A stretch of DNA of 64,000 nt from Ruminococcus sp. AF31-8BH (GTDB lineage: Bacteria > Bacillota > Clostridia > Lachnospirales > Lachnospiraceae). Shown one piece after another: positions 16,276 to 25,062 of the stretch; position 1 is the stretch's first letter; every line of letters begins with the position of its first letter. The DNA is taken from NCBI RefSeq assembly GCF_003460605.1, contig NZ_QTVN01000003.1, positions 288,619-352,618 on the forward strand. The letters are read 5' to 3'. The notes below the pieces were generated by a model. It saw only the letters and a program-made list of their open reading frames with translations. It was not told the DNA's origin and did no database searches. Position numbers and translations under genes: made by a program.

Positions 16276-17631
16276 TTACAGAGCTCTTACGAACTCCTTG
16301 AACATCTCGCCTCTCTGCTCATAGTTGTCAAACTGTCCCCAGCTTGCGCAGGCAGGAGATAACAGAACTGCGTCTCCGGCATTTGCCTTGTCTGCACACA
16401 CCTGAACCGCTTCCTTTAAGTCCTCACAGAGGATAATATCATGGAAGCCGTTCTTCTCGGCTGCTGCCTTGATTTTCTCCTTGGTCTGACCGATGAGAAC
16501 CAGGTATCTTACCTTACCGTCAAAGGCCTGAATCCACTCGTCATAGCTGGATTCCTTATCATAGCCGCCGCCGATCAGAAGTGTAGGACGGTTCATAGCC
16601 TGGATTCCCTTGATGGCTGCGTCCGGGTTAGTTCCCTTGGAATCGTTGTAGTAAGCGACACCATTCTTCTCTGTCACATACTCGATTCTGTGCTCAACAG
16701 CTGTAAATTCGCAGACGCTCTTACGGATGCTGTCCATATCAACGCCAGCGCAATAAGCCATGGCAACTGCTGCCATTACATTCTCAAAGTTATGAAGTCC
16801 AAGAAGCTTCAGGTCTCCTGTCTTCACTACCGGAATCTCTTCTGTCTTGGTGCGAAGAATGATCTGGTCTCCCTCAAGGAAAATACCCTGTTCCAGTCTT
16901 CTTGCGCTGGAGAAATATACGGTCTTCGGTACGATATGCTTACCAAACTCGCAGAGAACCTCATCCTCATAATTCAGTACGCACACATCCTCCGGGCCCT
17001 GGTTGCTGGTGATCAGCTCTTTCACACGGATGTACTCTGCCATGGTATGATGGCGGTTCAGATGATCCTCTGTAATGTTCAGAATGGCGCTTACCTTGGG
17101 AGCAAATTTGGAAATGGTCTCAAGCTGGAAGCTGCTGATCTCTGCAACTGTAATGGTGTTGTCTTTCATCTCCAATGCCTTGGAGGTGTATGGGGTACCG
17201 ATATTTCCTACTACAAAAACAGACTCTCTTGCATCCTTCATGATCTTGCCAAGAAGAGCGGTTGTGGTTGTTTTGCCGTTGGTTCCAGTAATGGCAAGAA
17301 CCTCTCCCTTTCCGGTCTCATAGGCGAGCTCAACCTCTCCCCATACAGGAAGTCCCTGCTCATAAAAGCCCTTCACGATCGGAAGGTCCGTAGGAACGCC
17401 AGGGCTTAACACAACCAGGTCAAGGCTGTCCTGAACCTCCTTTGGAAGCTCTCCTGCATAGATCTGAAGTTCATAATTGCCGCTTGTTTTATGTAATACG
17501 CTTTCTTTATCCAAGTCTGCTTTTCCGTCATAGAGAATTGGGCAGGCACCTACAGCACCCAGAAGGTCTGCTGCACCGATGCCGCTTTTGCCGGCTCCGA
17601 AAACCAGAACCTTTTTTCCTTTTAATTCCAT
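16276..17631 (-). CDS. murD: UDP-N-acetylmuramoylalanine--D-glutamate ligase MurD
   Basis: A 451-residue Mur ligase that adds D-glutamate to UDP-MurNAc-L-Ala in the cytoplasm. The N-terminal Rossmann-like domain starts KKVLVFGAGKSGIGAA. The ATP site is ITGTNGKTTTTALLGKI near residues 113-129. TEDHLNRH, the ligase motif YNDSKGTNPDA and the closing LLSPACASWGQFDNYEQRGEMF are all family hallmarks. AAGGAGG lies upstream of the ATG, 22 bp after mraY. Confidence 0.96.
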   Translation of the reverse strand: MELKGKKVLVFGAGKSGIGAADLLGAVGACPILYDGKADLDKESVLHKTSGNYELQIYAGELPKEVQDSLDLVVLSPGVPTDLPIVKGFYEQGLPVWGEVELAYETGKGEVLAITGTNGKTTTTALLGKIMKDARESVFVVGNIGTPYTSKALEMKDNTITVAEISSFQLETISKFAPKVSAILNITEDHLNRHHTMAEYIRVKELITSNQGPEDVCVLNYEDEVLCEFGKHIVPKTVYFSSARRLEQGIFLEGDQIILRTKTEEIPVVKTGDLKLLGLHNFENVMAAVAMAYCAGVDMDSIRKSVCEFTAVEHRIEYVTEKNGVAYYNDSKGTNPDAAIKGIQAMNRPTLLIGGGYDKESSYDEWIQAFDGKVRYLVLIGQTKEKIKAAAEKNGFHDIILCEDLKEAVQVCADKANAGDAVLLSPACASWGQFDNYEQRGEMFKEFVRAL

Positions 17632-17653
17632 AATAAAATTCCTCCTTAATGCC

Positions 17654-18610
17654 TTACAAAGCCAAAAGACCGATCAGGCACATGATGGCAGTCACAATGG
17701 TAAACACTGCAACTACGCGGGCTTCAGACCATCCGCAAAGCTCGAAATGGTGATGGATGGGAGCCATTTTGAAAATACGCTTGCCATGTGTAGCCTTGAA
17801 GTATGTTACCTGGATCATAACGGACAGTACCTCAACCAGGTAGATCAGTCCTACGATCAGGATAAACAGGGGCATCTGCAGCATATAGGCCACGCCAGCC
17901 ACAAAGCCGCCAAGTGCCAGGGAACCAGTATCTCCCATAAATACGCTTGCCGGATATACGTTGTAAAGCAAAAATCCCATCAGTCCGCCGATAACCGCAC
18001 AGGTAACCGGCTCAATTCCGGACTGTGTTCCAATGGATACCACGGTAAAGAACACTGCCACGATCAGGGTAACGCTTGTGGCAAGGCCATCAACACCGTC
18101 TGTGAAGTTCACGCCATTGACAGTTCCGATCACGGCAAAAAACAGAACCGGAACCGCAAGCCATCCAAGGTTCAGATAATGTCCGCCCCAGAACGGAATG
18201 CGCATAGTCAGGGATACATCGGTATATTTCAGCAGATAGAAGGTGAAAATACCGGTTACAACCACCTGAAGCAGGAACTTCTGCCAGGGAAGAAGTCCAT
18301 CTGATCTGCGAAGCACTACCTTCAGGTAGTCATCCAGAAATCCGATCAGTCCGAAGCCTAATGTCAGGAACAGCACCGGAATGATCTTCGGGTAGTCTTT
18401 CACATAGAATAATGAAGTAATAATCGTGGATATCAGAAAAATCACGCCGCCCATAGTCGGGGTTCCGGCTTTCTTCAGATGGGACTGTACGCCCTCTGTA
18501 CGCTCTGTCTGTCCCATTTTCAGTTTCCTAAGAAACGGAATGATGACAGGTCCTAATACTGCACTGATCGCAAAAGAAATCAGCACCGGGATCACAATAT
18601 GAAATTCCAT
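17654..18610 (-). CDS. mraY: Phospho-N-acetylmuramoyl-pentapeptide-transferase MraY
   Basis: A 318-residue integral membrane enzyme making lipid I from UDP-MurNAc-pentapeptide and undecaprenyl phosphate. It has about ten hydrophobic helices and the signatures GTPTMGG near residue 50, FGLIGFLDDYLK with the catalytic Asp pair, VNFTDGVDGLA, and MAPIHHHFELCGWSE. The ATG at 18608-18610 is chosen because AGAGG lies 7 bp upstream; a GTG two codons earlier overlaps that site. Confidence 0.96.
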   Translation of the reverse strand: MEFHIVIPVLISFAISAVLGPVIIPFLRKLKMGQTERTEGVQSHLKKAGTPTMGGVIFLISTIITSLFYVKDYPKIIPVLFLTLGFGLIGFLDDYLKVVLRRSDGLLPWQKFLLQVVVTGIFTFYLLKYTDVSLTMRIPFWGGHYLNLGWLAVPVLFFAVIGTVNGVNFTDGVDGLATSVTLIVAVFFTVVSIGTQSGIEPVTCAVIGGLMGFLLYNVYPASVFMGDTGSLALGGFVAGVAYMLQMPLFILIVGLIYLVEVLSVMIQVTYFKATHGKRIFKMAPIHHHFELCGWSEARVVAVFTIVTAIMCLIGLLAL

Positions 18611-18686
18611 CCTCACACCTCTTTAACTCTTTCGTTTTTCATTTTTGTTTTTTGAAGCATCTTATAGTATAAAGCTTTTCCCCTTA

Positions 18687-20417
18687 TTAATCAACCCATA
18701 GGTTGCTTTTCGACGATAAAACTGCTTCAAAAATGCTTTTGATCACAGGTGCCGCAATGGTTCCGCCGTAGTAAACGCCCTGTGGATCATGGATGATGCA
18801 AAGTCCCAGAATCTGTGGATTTTCTGCAGGCATAAAGCCAAGGAAGGAAGAAATGTACCGATTGGCACTTCTGGGAAGCGTCTGGGATGTGGCGGTTTTG
18901 CCGCCCACTGTATAGCCCTCGATCTGAGCATTTCGCCCGGAGCCCTCTGACACTACTTTTTCCAGGATCTGCCGCACAGTTTCAGAGGTTTTCTCAGAGA
19001 CGATGCCCTCTTCCACCGGATATTCCAGCTTCCTTCCGCTGAGGCCGTCAGCACTTAGCACTGACACTCCAAAATGGGGCGTGATCCGCCTTCCCCCGTT
19101 GATCAGGGAGCTTACGGTAGTGGCAAGCTGAATAGGCGTGATCTGAAAAGACTGGCCGAATGCCACTGTGGCCAGCTCTACATTTCCCATATTTTCCATT
19201 TTGTGCATAATGGTTCCTGCTTCTCCTGGAAGATCCACGCCTGTTTTCTTTTTCAGTCCAAATTGTTCGAAGTAATGATAGTAATTTTCCACGCCAAGAC
19301 GCAGGCCTACCTCGATAAATACCGGGTTGCAGGAGTTCTGTGCCCCTTCCACAAAATTCTGGGAGCCGTGCCCCGTCCTTCTGGCACAGTGGATCCGGCG
19401 GTCATCTACTACCTTGTAGCCAGGACAGTAAAAGCGGTCATTTACAGAAACCACGCCAGCCTCCAGTCCTGCTGACATGGTGATGATTTTAAAGGTAGAA
19501 CCCGGCTCATAGGTATCATTCAGACAGGGATTTCGCCACATCTGGTTCAGAAGGTCCTGTTTTTCCTGCTGGGTCATTCCTGTAGTATCCACATCTGTAT
19601 TTAAAGTAAAGGGATCGTTCAGGTCAAATTCCGGCACATTGACGCAGGCATAGATTTCCCCGTTCTGAGGATTCATAAGCAGGATGGACACACGAGTGGC
19701 CTGCTTTTCTTCCATCACCTTAAGGGCAGCCTGCTGGGCGTACTGCTGGATATCAATATCCAGACTGATCTTCAGGTTTTCACCGGGGACCGGATCCTTT
19801 CTGCTTTCTCCAATCTGGTCTATTTCCACGCCACGGGCATCTGTGGTGGTCAAAATTTTGCCATTTTCCCCTTTCAGAACCTCTTCATACTTTACCTCAA
19901 GCCCGATGATTCCCTGGTTATCCCCTCCTGTAAAACCCAGAACCTTGGAGGCCAGAGAGCCGTAGGGATAGTATCTTTTGTAGTCTTCGTCTACCTTCAC
20001 GCCCTCAAGACCGTAATCCCGGATGGTATCTCCCACAGATTTCTCAACATTGGTTTTGATCCTTTCAATAGAAGATACCTTTTCCACTCTTTTTCGCACG
20101 GTTTCTGTGTCCATATCCAGTTCTTTTGACAGAATCTGGATCACCTTTTCCGGCTCCTTGATCTGGCTGTGTATGACAGAAATGGTGCAGACTGTCTTAT
20201 TATCTGCCAGCACCCGCCCCTGGGCATCCAGGATCTGGCCTCTTGCGGCTTTGATGTCCCTCTCTCTTTCATGAAGGTCCTGTGCTTTCTGGTAATAGTA
20301 ATCTGACCGGAACCCCATCAGATAGACCAGCCGGCCGATCATTCCCAGCATCATGACTGCACATATGAGAAAGACCAGCCAGATTTTTTTCCTGTGAAAG
20401 GTCATGGCTTTTTTCAT
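18687..20417 (-). CDS. Class B penicillin-binding protein (SpoVD/PBP2B-like)
   Basis: A 576-residue transpeptidase with a short cytoplasmic N-terminus, a membrane helix (residues 12-34) and a dimerisation domain (RDIKAARGQILDAQGRVLA). The catalytic domain has the SxxK serine motif STFK at 307-310, SCN at 362-364 and KTA at 507-509, where KTG is usual. It has no C-terminal PASTA domain. It cross-links septal or spore peptidoglycan outside the membrane. A hairpin with a T-run lies directly over its ribosome-binding region, GGGGGA just before the ATG. It is the second of two PBP genes in tandem. Confidence 0.9.
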   Translation of the reverse strand: MKKAMTFHRKKIWLVFLICAVMMLGMIGRLVYLMGFRSDYYYQKAQDLHERERDIKAARGQILDAQGRVLADNKTVCTISVIHSQIKEPEKVIQILSKELDMDTETVRKRVEKVSSIERIKTNVEKSVGDTIRDYGLEGVKVDEDYKRYYPYGSLASKVLGFTGGDNQGIIGLEVKYEEVLKGENGKILTTTDARGVEIDQIGESRKDPVPGENLKISLDIDIQQYAQQAALKVMEEKQATRVSILLMNPQNGEIYACVNVPEFDLNDPFTLNTDVDTTGMTQQEKQDLLNQMWRNPCLNDTYEPGSTFKIITMSAGLEAGVVSVNDRFYCPGYKVVDDRRIHCARRTGHGSQNFVEGAQNSCNPVFIEVGLRLGVENYYHYFEQFGLKKKTGVDLPGEAGTIMHKMENMGNVELATVAFGQSFQITPIQLATTVSSLINGGRRITPHFGVSVLSADGLSGRKLEYPVEEGIVSEKTSETVRQILEKVVSEGSGRNAQIEGYTVGGKTATSQTLPRSANRYISSFLGFMPAENPQILGLCIIHDPQGVYYGGTIAAPVIKSIFEAVLSSKSNLWVD

Positions 20418-20474
20418 AAAAAAATCCCCCGACGGAAACTGTCACAATTAATATATGACAGTTCCCCGCGGGGG
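20418..20474 (-). promoter_or_regulatory. Terminator-like hairpin overlapping the ribosome-binding site of the second PBP gene
   Basis: Between the PBP genes, a 19-bp imperfect stem (20426-20444 with 20456-20474, 16 matches) has GGGGG at its minus-strand 3' edge. A and seven T residues follow immediately, and then the ATG. It has the form of an intrinsic terminator, and the same G-run is the only candidate ribosome-binding site. It may therefore limit both transcription and translation of the downstream PBP. Confidence 0.6.
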
Positions 20475-20490
20475 TATGTTTCATCTCTGC

Positions 20491-22740
20491 TCAATCAAGA
20501 CCAGCTTCTTCGTTTGTAATGCCTTCGCTTTCCATGTTGTTATCCTGGATGGGATCTGTGGTATCTTCCGGCGGACCGGGGACGTTGGTATCGGAAACAG
20601 CCTCTGGCAGTGTCTCACCTGCAGAGCCTGTATAGGTATTGCTGGTTCCCTCAAGATTGTCGGATTTGATATACTCTCCGTTTTCATCCATCTTGTAGCT
20701 TCCATCGATGTTGAGAAGATAGCCGTTCTCGTCAATGCGGTTGCCGTCCCAGTCGATCAGGTTTCCATTTCCGTCTACAAGATTGCCGTTTTCATCGATC
20801 TGGCTATTAGACACATTGTTCGCATAACCGCTGAAATTCTCCCACAGCTCTGTCTCCGGAATGGTTCCGTCTGTGGATTCATCCGGCTGAATGTTCATAT
20901 AAGGCAGCATCTCAGAAAGAATGGCCTGTGCCACGTACTGGGCATAAACACTGCTTGCCTGATCTTCCACGTTTGGCTCATCAATGACTACATAGATTAC
21001 CACCTGGGGCTCCTCTACCGGGGCAAAACCAATGAAGGAAACTACATATTTGCCGTTTCCTCGCGGGAATTTCTCCGCAGTTCCGGTCTTACCGCCTGAG
21101 CTGTAGCCCTGCACCTTGGAGGTCATACTGGTACCCTGTTCCACACTGGCCTGCATGTAGCTGCGGATATCTGCAGAAATACTCTCGGAAATGGTCTGCT
21201 TCTGAAGGATCGGGCTGATGTTTTTCACTGTAGCACCGCTGGCATCCTTAATCTTGGTAACAAGATGGGGCTGATAGTAGTAGCCGCCATTGATCACAGA
21301 GCACATGGCATTGATCTCCTGGATCATGGTGCAGCTGAATCCCTGACCAAAGGCAGAACATGCAAGCTCCGTCTCCTTCATGGTCTCAATGGTATGCATA
21401 ATGCCGTAGCCTTCATTTGGAAGATCGATTCCGGTTCTGCTTCCGAAGTTGAAGGTGCTCTGGGCCTTCAAGAAATTCTCTGCGCCCATGGCTGCACCAA
21501 TCTGCATCATGGCATCATTGCAGGAATTGGCAATTACCTCTGCAAGGGTCTCCATGCCATGACCGTAGATATTCGCACACTTGATGGTAGTCATATTTCC
21601 TTCCACACCAAAGTTCTGGAATCCATCGCAGTAGAATGTGTCGCTTGTGGAAATTTTGCCCTGCTCCAGAGCTGCTGCCATAACAATGGGCTTCACAACA
21701 GAACCCGGTTCATAAATATCTGTAACGCAGAAGTTGTTCCATCTGTCGCTTAAGATCGTCATGGTCTCCGAATCACTCATGGCAGCCTGTTCTTCCTTTG
21801 TATACTGATCAGAAAGATCACGGGGATCGTTCAGGTCATAACGGTCTCCGCCATCCATTGCAAGGATTTCACCGTTATTAGGGTTCTCCACAATCACGCC
21901 GATGTTCTTGGCTCCTGTGGATTCCATAAAAGCATTCACCCATTTTTCCACAATTTGCTGAATGCCAAGATCCAGGCTGGTTTCCAGGTTGTTTCCATCC
22001 TTTGCCTCAATAATAGTCTGCTCCACATTGGAATCATCGTTGAGGTAGCCGTACTGGCGGCCATCGATTCCCACAAGGCTGCTGTTGTAATAGCCTTCCA
22101 GGCCATAATCTGCCGAGTCCCTGGAATAGGTGAAGCCAAGTGTATCGCAGGCAAGCTCATTATAAGGATAAACTCTCTGGTAATCCTCCTCAAACCAGAC
22201 GCCCTTCACATTCTGCCGTTCCTTAATTTCTGCTGCTGTAAGGCCTGTAGTATCGGAAAGGTCACAGTAATCCTCAAAGGCTTTCTGGTCATCCATACTG
22301 GCCGCCCTTTTGATCACCCAGTACTGGCTGTCCTTTGTTTCATCATCTGTCAGCGCCTTTCGGACAGCGGTCTCTTCCACTCCAAAAATATTTTCCAGTG
22401 CCCGGATCGTGGGCTCTATATAATCGGTCTCTGAGTTTATGGTCCTGCAGTCCAGAATTACATTGTATACCTTGTTGCTGGTTGCCAGAAGGTTTCCATT
22501 CCGGTCGTAGATACTGCCTCGCTTGGATGGTATGGTACGATTCTGGTATTTCTGCTGGGCCTGGCTTAATACCTGTTTCTTGTATTTTTCACCGCTATGA
22601 AAATTGATATAGGTAATAACTCCCAATAAAACGACTAAAGCTCCCAATACGCATAAGAACAGTATTGACAGCTTATTTTTCATAGTGTGATTTATTTTTT
22701 TAATTGGTTTTTTCTTTGCTTTTCTTCCTGAAGTACTCAA
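20491..22740 (-). CDS. Class B penicillin-binding protein (FtsI/PBP2-like) with Asp/Asn/Gly repeat tail
   Basis: A 749-residue transpeptidase. A lysine-rich cytoplasmic N-terminus leads to a membrane helix (residues 23-46), a dimerisation domain (RTIPSKRGSIYDRNGNLLATS) and the catalytic domain. The active-site motifs are SVVK 347-350, SCN 406-408 and KTGT 551-554. From 648 to about 692 a tail repeats D-x-NGN-L-x-D-like units, followed by a Pro/Asp/Glu-rich end. Neither resembles PASTA. The start is TTG after AGGTG; no later ATG has a site. It lies 22 bp after ftsL and is the likely divisional PBP. Confidence 0.9.
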   Translation of the reverse strand: MSTSGRKAKKKPIKKINHTMKNKLSILFLCVLGALVVLLGVITYINFHSGEKYKKQVLSQAQQKYQNRTIPSKRGSIYDRNGNLLATSNKVYNVILDCRTINSETDYIEPTIRALENIFGVEETAVRKALTDDETKDSQYWVIKRAASMDDQKAFEDYCDLSDTTGLTAAEIKERQNVKGVWFEEDYQRVYPYNELACDTLGFTYSRDSADYGLEGYYNSSLVGIDGRQYGYLNDDSNVEQTIIEAKDGNNLETSLDLGIQQIVEKWVNAFMESTGAKNIGVIVENPNNGEILAMDGGDRYDLNDPRDLSDQYTKEEQAAMSDSETMTILSDRWNNFCVTDIYEPGSVVKPIVMAAALEQGKISTSDTFYCDGFQNFGVEGNMTTIKCANIYGHGMETLAEVIANSCNDAMMQIGAAMGAENFLKAQSTFNFGSRTGIDLPNEGYGIMHTIETMKETELACSAFGQGFSCTMIQEINAMCSVINGGYYYQPHLVTKIKDASGATVKNISPILQKQTISESISADIRSYMQASVEQGTSMTSKVQGYSSGGKTGTAEKFPRGNGKYVVSFIGFAPVEEPQVVIYVVIDEPNVEDQASSVYAQYVAQAILSEMLPYMNIQPDESTDGTIPETELWENFSGYANNVSNSQIDENGNLVDGNGNLIDWDGNRIDENGYLLNIDGSYKMDENGEYIKSDNLEGTSNTYTGSAGETLPEAVSDTNVPGPPEDTTDPIQDNNMESEGITNEEAGLD

Positions 22741-22762
22741 TCAAACACCTGCCTTCATTCCC

Positions 22763-23314
22763 TTACTTCCCGGTTACTTCCTGATACTGCCGGACAAAGC
22801 TGCCGCCCTCAGTTGTATAGGTCTCTGTCTGCTGGTTGCTTGGATATTTCATTCCCAGTCGTCCAATCGCGATCTTTCGTATTCTTTCAAGATCCTCGCT
22901 GGATGTTACCTGGCTTTCATATGCATCATTATCTTCCTTCAGCTCTGCTAACTGGGATTCTAAGGAAGCCACCTGGCTTCTTTTGCTTGTGCATTCTGTT
23001 TTCAGACGCAGATAATTGATGCTGCAAAATACAACTATAACGCCAAGCACGCCCAGAAATATGGCAAAATTCCGGTTCATGCTGTTGGCCTTGGCACGGT
23101 TTCGACGCGCTTCCCTGGAAAGGGACTTGCCCTGGCGGGTCAGTTCCTGACCTGGGCCAAGTGCAGGTCTTGCCTGTTTCTTTCTAACTGAATGCTCTGG
23201 CTGACGGTATTCCCTTTTTACAGGAACTTCCTGTACTTTACGCACAGTGTTGCCATCAACATACATGCTCTGTGAACTTCTTCTGGAAGTAGTATGTCTG
23301 CCTGTCTTCGCCAT
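22763..23314 (-). CDS. ftsL: FtsL/DivIC-like cell division protein
   Basis: A 183-residue bitopic protein. It has a basic, low-conservation cytoplasmic part of about 80 residues, one membrane helix (about 82-103, FAIFLGVLGVIVVFCSINYL) and an extracellular coiled coil (KRSQVASLESQLAELKEDNDAYES). The short DLERIRKIAIGRLGMKYP motif is typical of FtsL. It is called from architecture and its place between rsmH and the PBPs; sequence identity in this family is low. Confidence 0.82.
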   Translation of the reverse strand: MAKTGRHTTSRRSSQSMYVDGNTVRKVQEVPVKREYRQPEHSVRKKQARPALGPGQELTRQGKSLSREARRNRAKANSMNRNFAIFLGVLGVIVVFCSINYLRLKTECTSKRSQVASLESQLAELKEDNDAYESQVTSSEDLERIRKIAIGRLGMKYPSNQQTETYTTEGGSFVRQYQEVTGK

Positions 23315-23327
23315 TTTTTACCCTTCT

Positions 23328-24263
23328 TTAAATCCTTCGCTCAAAAATTCTTAGTTTTGCGCTCTTAGAACGCGGATTTGTTTCCATTTCCTCATCACTG
23401 GGAAGAATCGGCTTCCTGGTGATCACTTTTCCTTTGGACTTCTTCCCGCACACGCAAACCGGAAAATCCGGCGGACAAGTACAGGGATTCTCATTCTTGC
23501 GGAAGATGGTCTTGACGATTCTGTCTTCCAGGGAATGGAACGTAATAATACAAAGCCTTCCCCCATCATCCAGAAGATCGATCATCCCGTCAAGGGAATC
23601 CCGAAGTACATCCAGCTCCTTGTTCAGCTCAATACGGATTGCCTGGAAGGTACGCTTGGCAGGATGTCCGCCTGCTGCCTGTATCTTCATAGGGATAGAT
23701 TCCCGTATGATCTGTGTAAGCTGCCCTGTGGTGGTGATCGGGGCCTGCTGCCTTGCGGCAACAATATGTTTCGCTATATTCTTAGCAAATTTATCTTCAC
23801 CGTAATCGCGTATAATGCGATATAGTTCTCTTTCTTCGTAACCGTTTACAATGTCACTGGCGGTCTGAGTCTGTCTCTGGTCCATACGCATGTCAAGAGG
23901 TGCATCTACCCGGTAGGTAAATCCACGTTCTTCATTGTCCAGCTGATATGAGGATACTCCCAGATCCAGCACAATACCATCTACCTTGTGAACTCCCCTT
24001 GCGGCGAGCTCCGGTACCATGTAACAATAATTGCTGCGAATGATTGTCACCTGATCAAAGGCGGCAAGTCGTTCACTCGCAGCAATTATCGCATCCTGGT
24101 CTTGATCTATACCAATAAATCTCCCCTTGGCAGAAAGTTTCCTGCATACCTCTATGGCATGTCCAGCGCCGCCCAAAGTGCCATCCACATAGATTCCATC
24201 CGGCTTGATGTTAAGCCCGCCAACGGTCTCGTCCAGTAATACAGATTTGTGTTTAAATTCCAT
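23328..24263 (-). CDS. rsmH: 16S rRNA (cytosine(1402)-N(4))-methyltransferase RsmH
   Basis: A 311-residue SAM-dependent methyltransferase, also called MraW. It begins with the conserved [10 protein letters not shown] and [15 protein letters not shown], the SAM loop. It continues with [47 protein letters not shown] and the C-terminal [10 protein letters not shown] and [20 protein letters not shown] lies before the ATG. It is the second gene of the cluster, 35 bp after mraZ. Confidence 0.97.
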   Translation of the reverse strand: MEFKHKSVLLDETVGGLNIKPDGIYVDGTLGGAGHAIEVCRKLSAKGRFIGIDQDQDAIIAASERLAAFDQVTIIRSNYCYMVPELAARGVHKVDGIVLDLGVSSYQLDNEERGFTYRVDAPLDMRMDQRQTQTASDIVNGYEERELYRIIRDYGEDKFAKNIAKHIVAARQQAPITTTGQLTQIIRESIPMKIQAAGGHPAKRTFQAIRIELNKELDVLRDSLDGMIDLLDDGGRLCIITFHSLEDRIVKTIFRKNENPCTCPPDFPVCVCGKKSKGKVITRKPILPSDEEMETNPRSKSAKLRIFERRI

Positions 24264-24298
24264 TTCCGTCTCCTGTTGGATTTCTGCTTGTTTTATGC

Positions 24299-24730
24299 TC
24301 AGATAACGATACCGATGCTTTCCATGCTCTCTGCAATGCTGTCCATATCGTCAAAATTGCAATTCTCGCTCCATTTCTCCTTGCTCCAGACCTCAACTCT
24401 GTTCAAGTTGCCTGTCAGGACCACGTCCTTCTCCAGACCAGCGAACTCACGTAACGTCTGAGGTACGAGAATTCTCCCCTGCTTGTCCAGTTCACACATG
24501 GTAGCTCCAGCTACAAAGAATCGCGAAAAGGCTCTAGCGTTTTTGTTTGTAAGTGGTAATGCTCTGAGCTTCTCTTCAAAGGCCTCCCATTCATCCATAG
24601 GATAAATAAAAAGGCAACCATCAAGTCCCTTGGTCAGTACAAATTCTTCTCCTAAGAGTTCCCTGAACTTAGCCGGGATAATCAAACGCCCCTTCGCGTC
24701 GATTATATGATTGTATTCTCCCATGAACAT
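24299..24730 (-). CDS. mraZ: Transcriptional regulator MraZ
   Basis: A 143-residue protein of two SpoVT/AbrB-like repeats. Each carries the DxKGR-type signature: [14 protein letters not shown] near residues 11-24 and [14 protein letters not shown] near 84-97. MraZ forms rings that bind GTG-rich repeats in its own promoter and represses the dcw cluster. A matching array of AAGTGG repeats is found upstream here. It is the first gene of the cluster. Confidence 0.96.
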   Translation of the reverse strand: MFMGEYNHIIDAKGRLIIPAKFRELLGEEFVLTKGLDGCLFIYPMDEWEAFEEKLRALPLTNKNARAFSRFFVAGATMCELDKQGRILVPQTLREFAGLEKDVVLTGNLNRVEVWSKEKWSENCNFDDMDSIAESMESIGIVI

Positions 24731-24803
24731 AGAAACTCACCTACTCTCGTGAAATACGATTCTCCCCTTCGTATTTCATGATGGGAAACAAATGGAAGTT
24801 CTG

Positions 24804-24848
24804 CCACTTCGTCCCCATTTGTCACCACTTTTCTCCACTTCCTACCAC
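24804..24848 (-). promoter_or_regulatory. MraZ-binding repeat array (operator)
   Basis: Read on the minus strand, AAGTGG occurs at 24845, 24835 and 24825 (plus-strand position of each CCAC) with exact 10-bp spacing. A fourth copy is at 24804, and a degenerate step lies between. MraZ operators in other bacteria are direct GTGG-type repeats at 10-bp spacing, so this is very likely the autoregulatory site. It lies just downstream of the -10 of the mraZ promoter. Confidence 0.8.
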
Positions 24849-24858
24849 TTATGCGTTT

Positions 24859-24887
24859 ATTCTAACCCATTTGCTTCTAAATTACAA
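24859..24887 (-). promoter_or_regulatory. mraZ (dcw cluster) promoter
   Basis: On the minus strand TTGTAA (24882-24887) and TAGAAT (24859-24864) are 17 bp apart. Transcription would begin just before the repeat array. The leader also holds a hairpin (24751-24759 with 24769-24777). Confidence 0.7.
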
Positions 24888-24941
24888 GTGGCAAATTATG
24901 AAATCTATTACATAATTGTGTTACAAAGTCCTTACAAACAC

Positions 24942-24985
24942 AGAAAAAGCGCCGCTTTGATGAGTCATTCACCAAAGCGGCGCTT
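24942..24985 (-). terminator. lgt terminator
   Basis: A perfect 13-bp stem (AAGCGCCGCTTTG 24947-24959 with its complement 24973-24985) is followed on the minus strand by TTTCTG, giving a run of five T with the stem end. It ends the ychF-lgt transcript and insulates mraZ. Confidence 0.85.
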
Positions 24986-25062
24986 CGCCTTCCATCCCTT
25001 TTTGGAATGGTCAAAATATTTCATTCAGCCCGGCAAGATCGTGATATCTGGCGATCATACCG

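Noticed and set aside
16441..17409. A 322-codon plus-strand open frame antisense to murD
   Set aside because: Shadow of murD, which has every Mur ligase motif; the antisense product is not protein-like.
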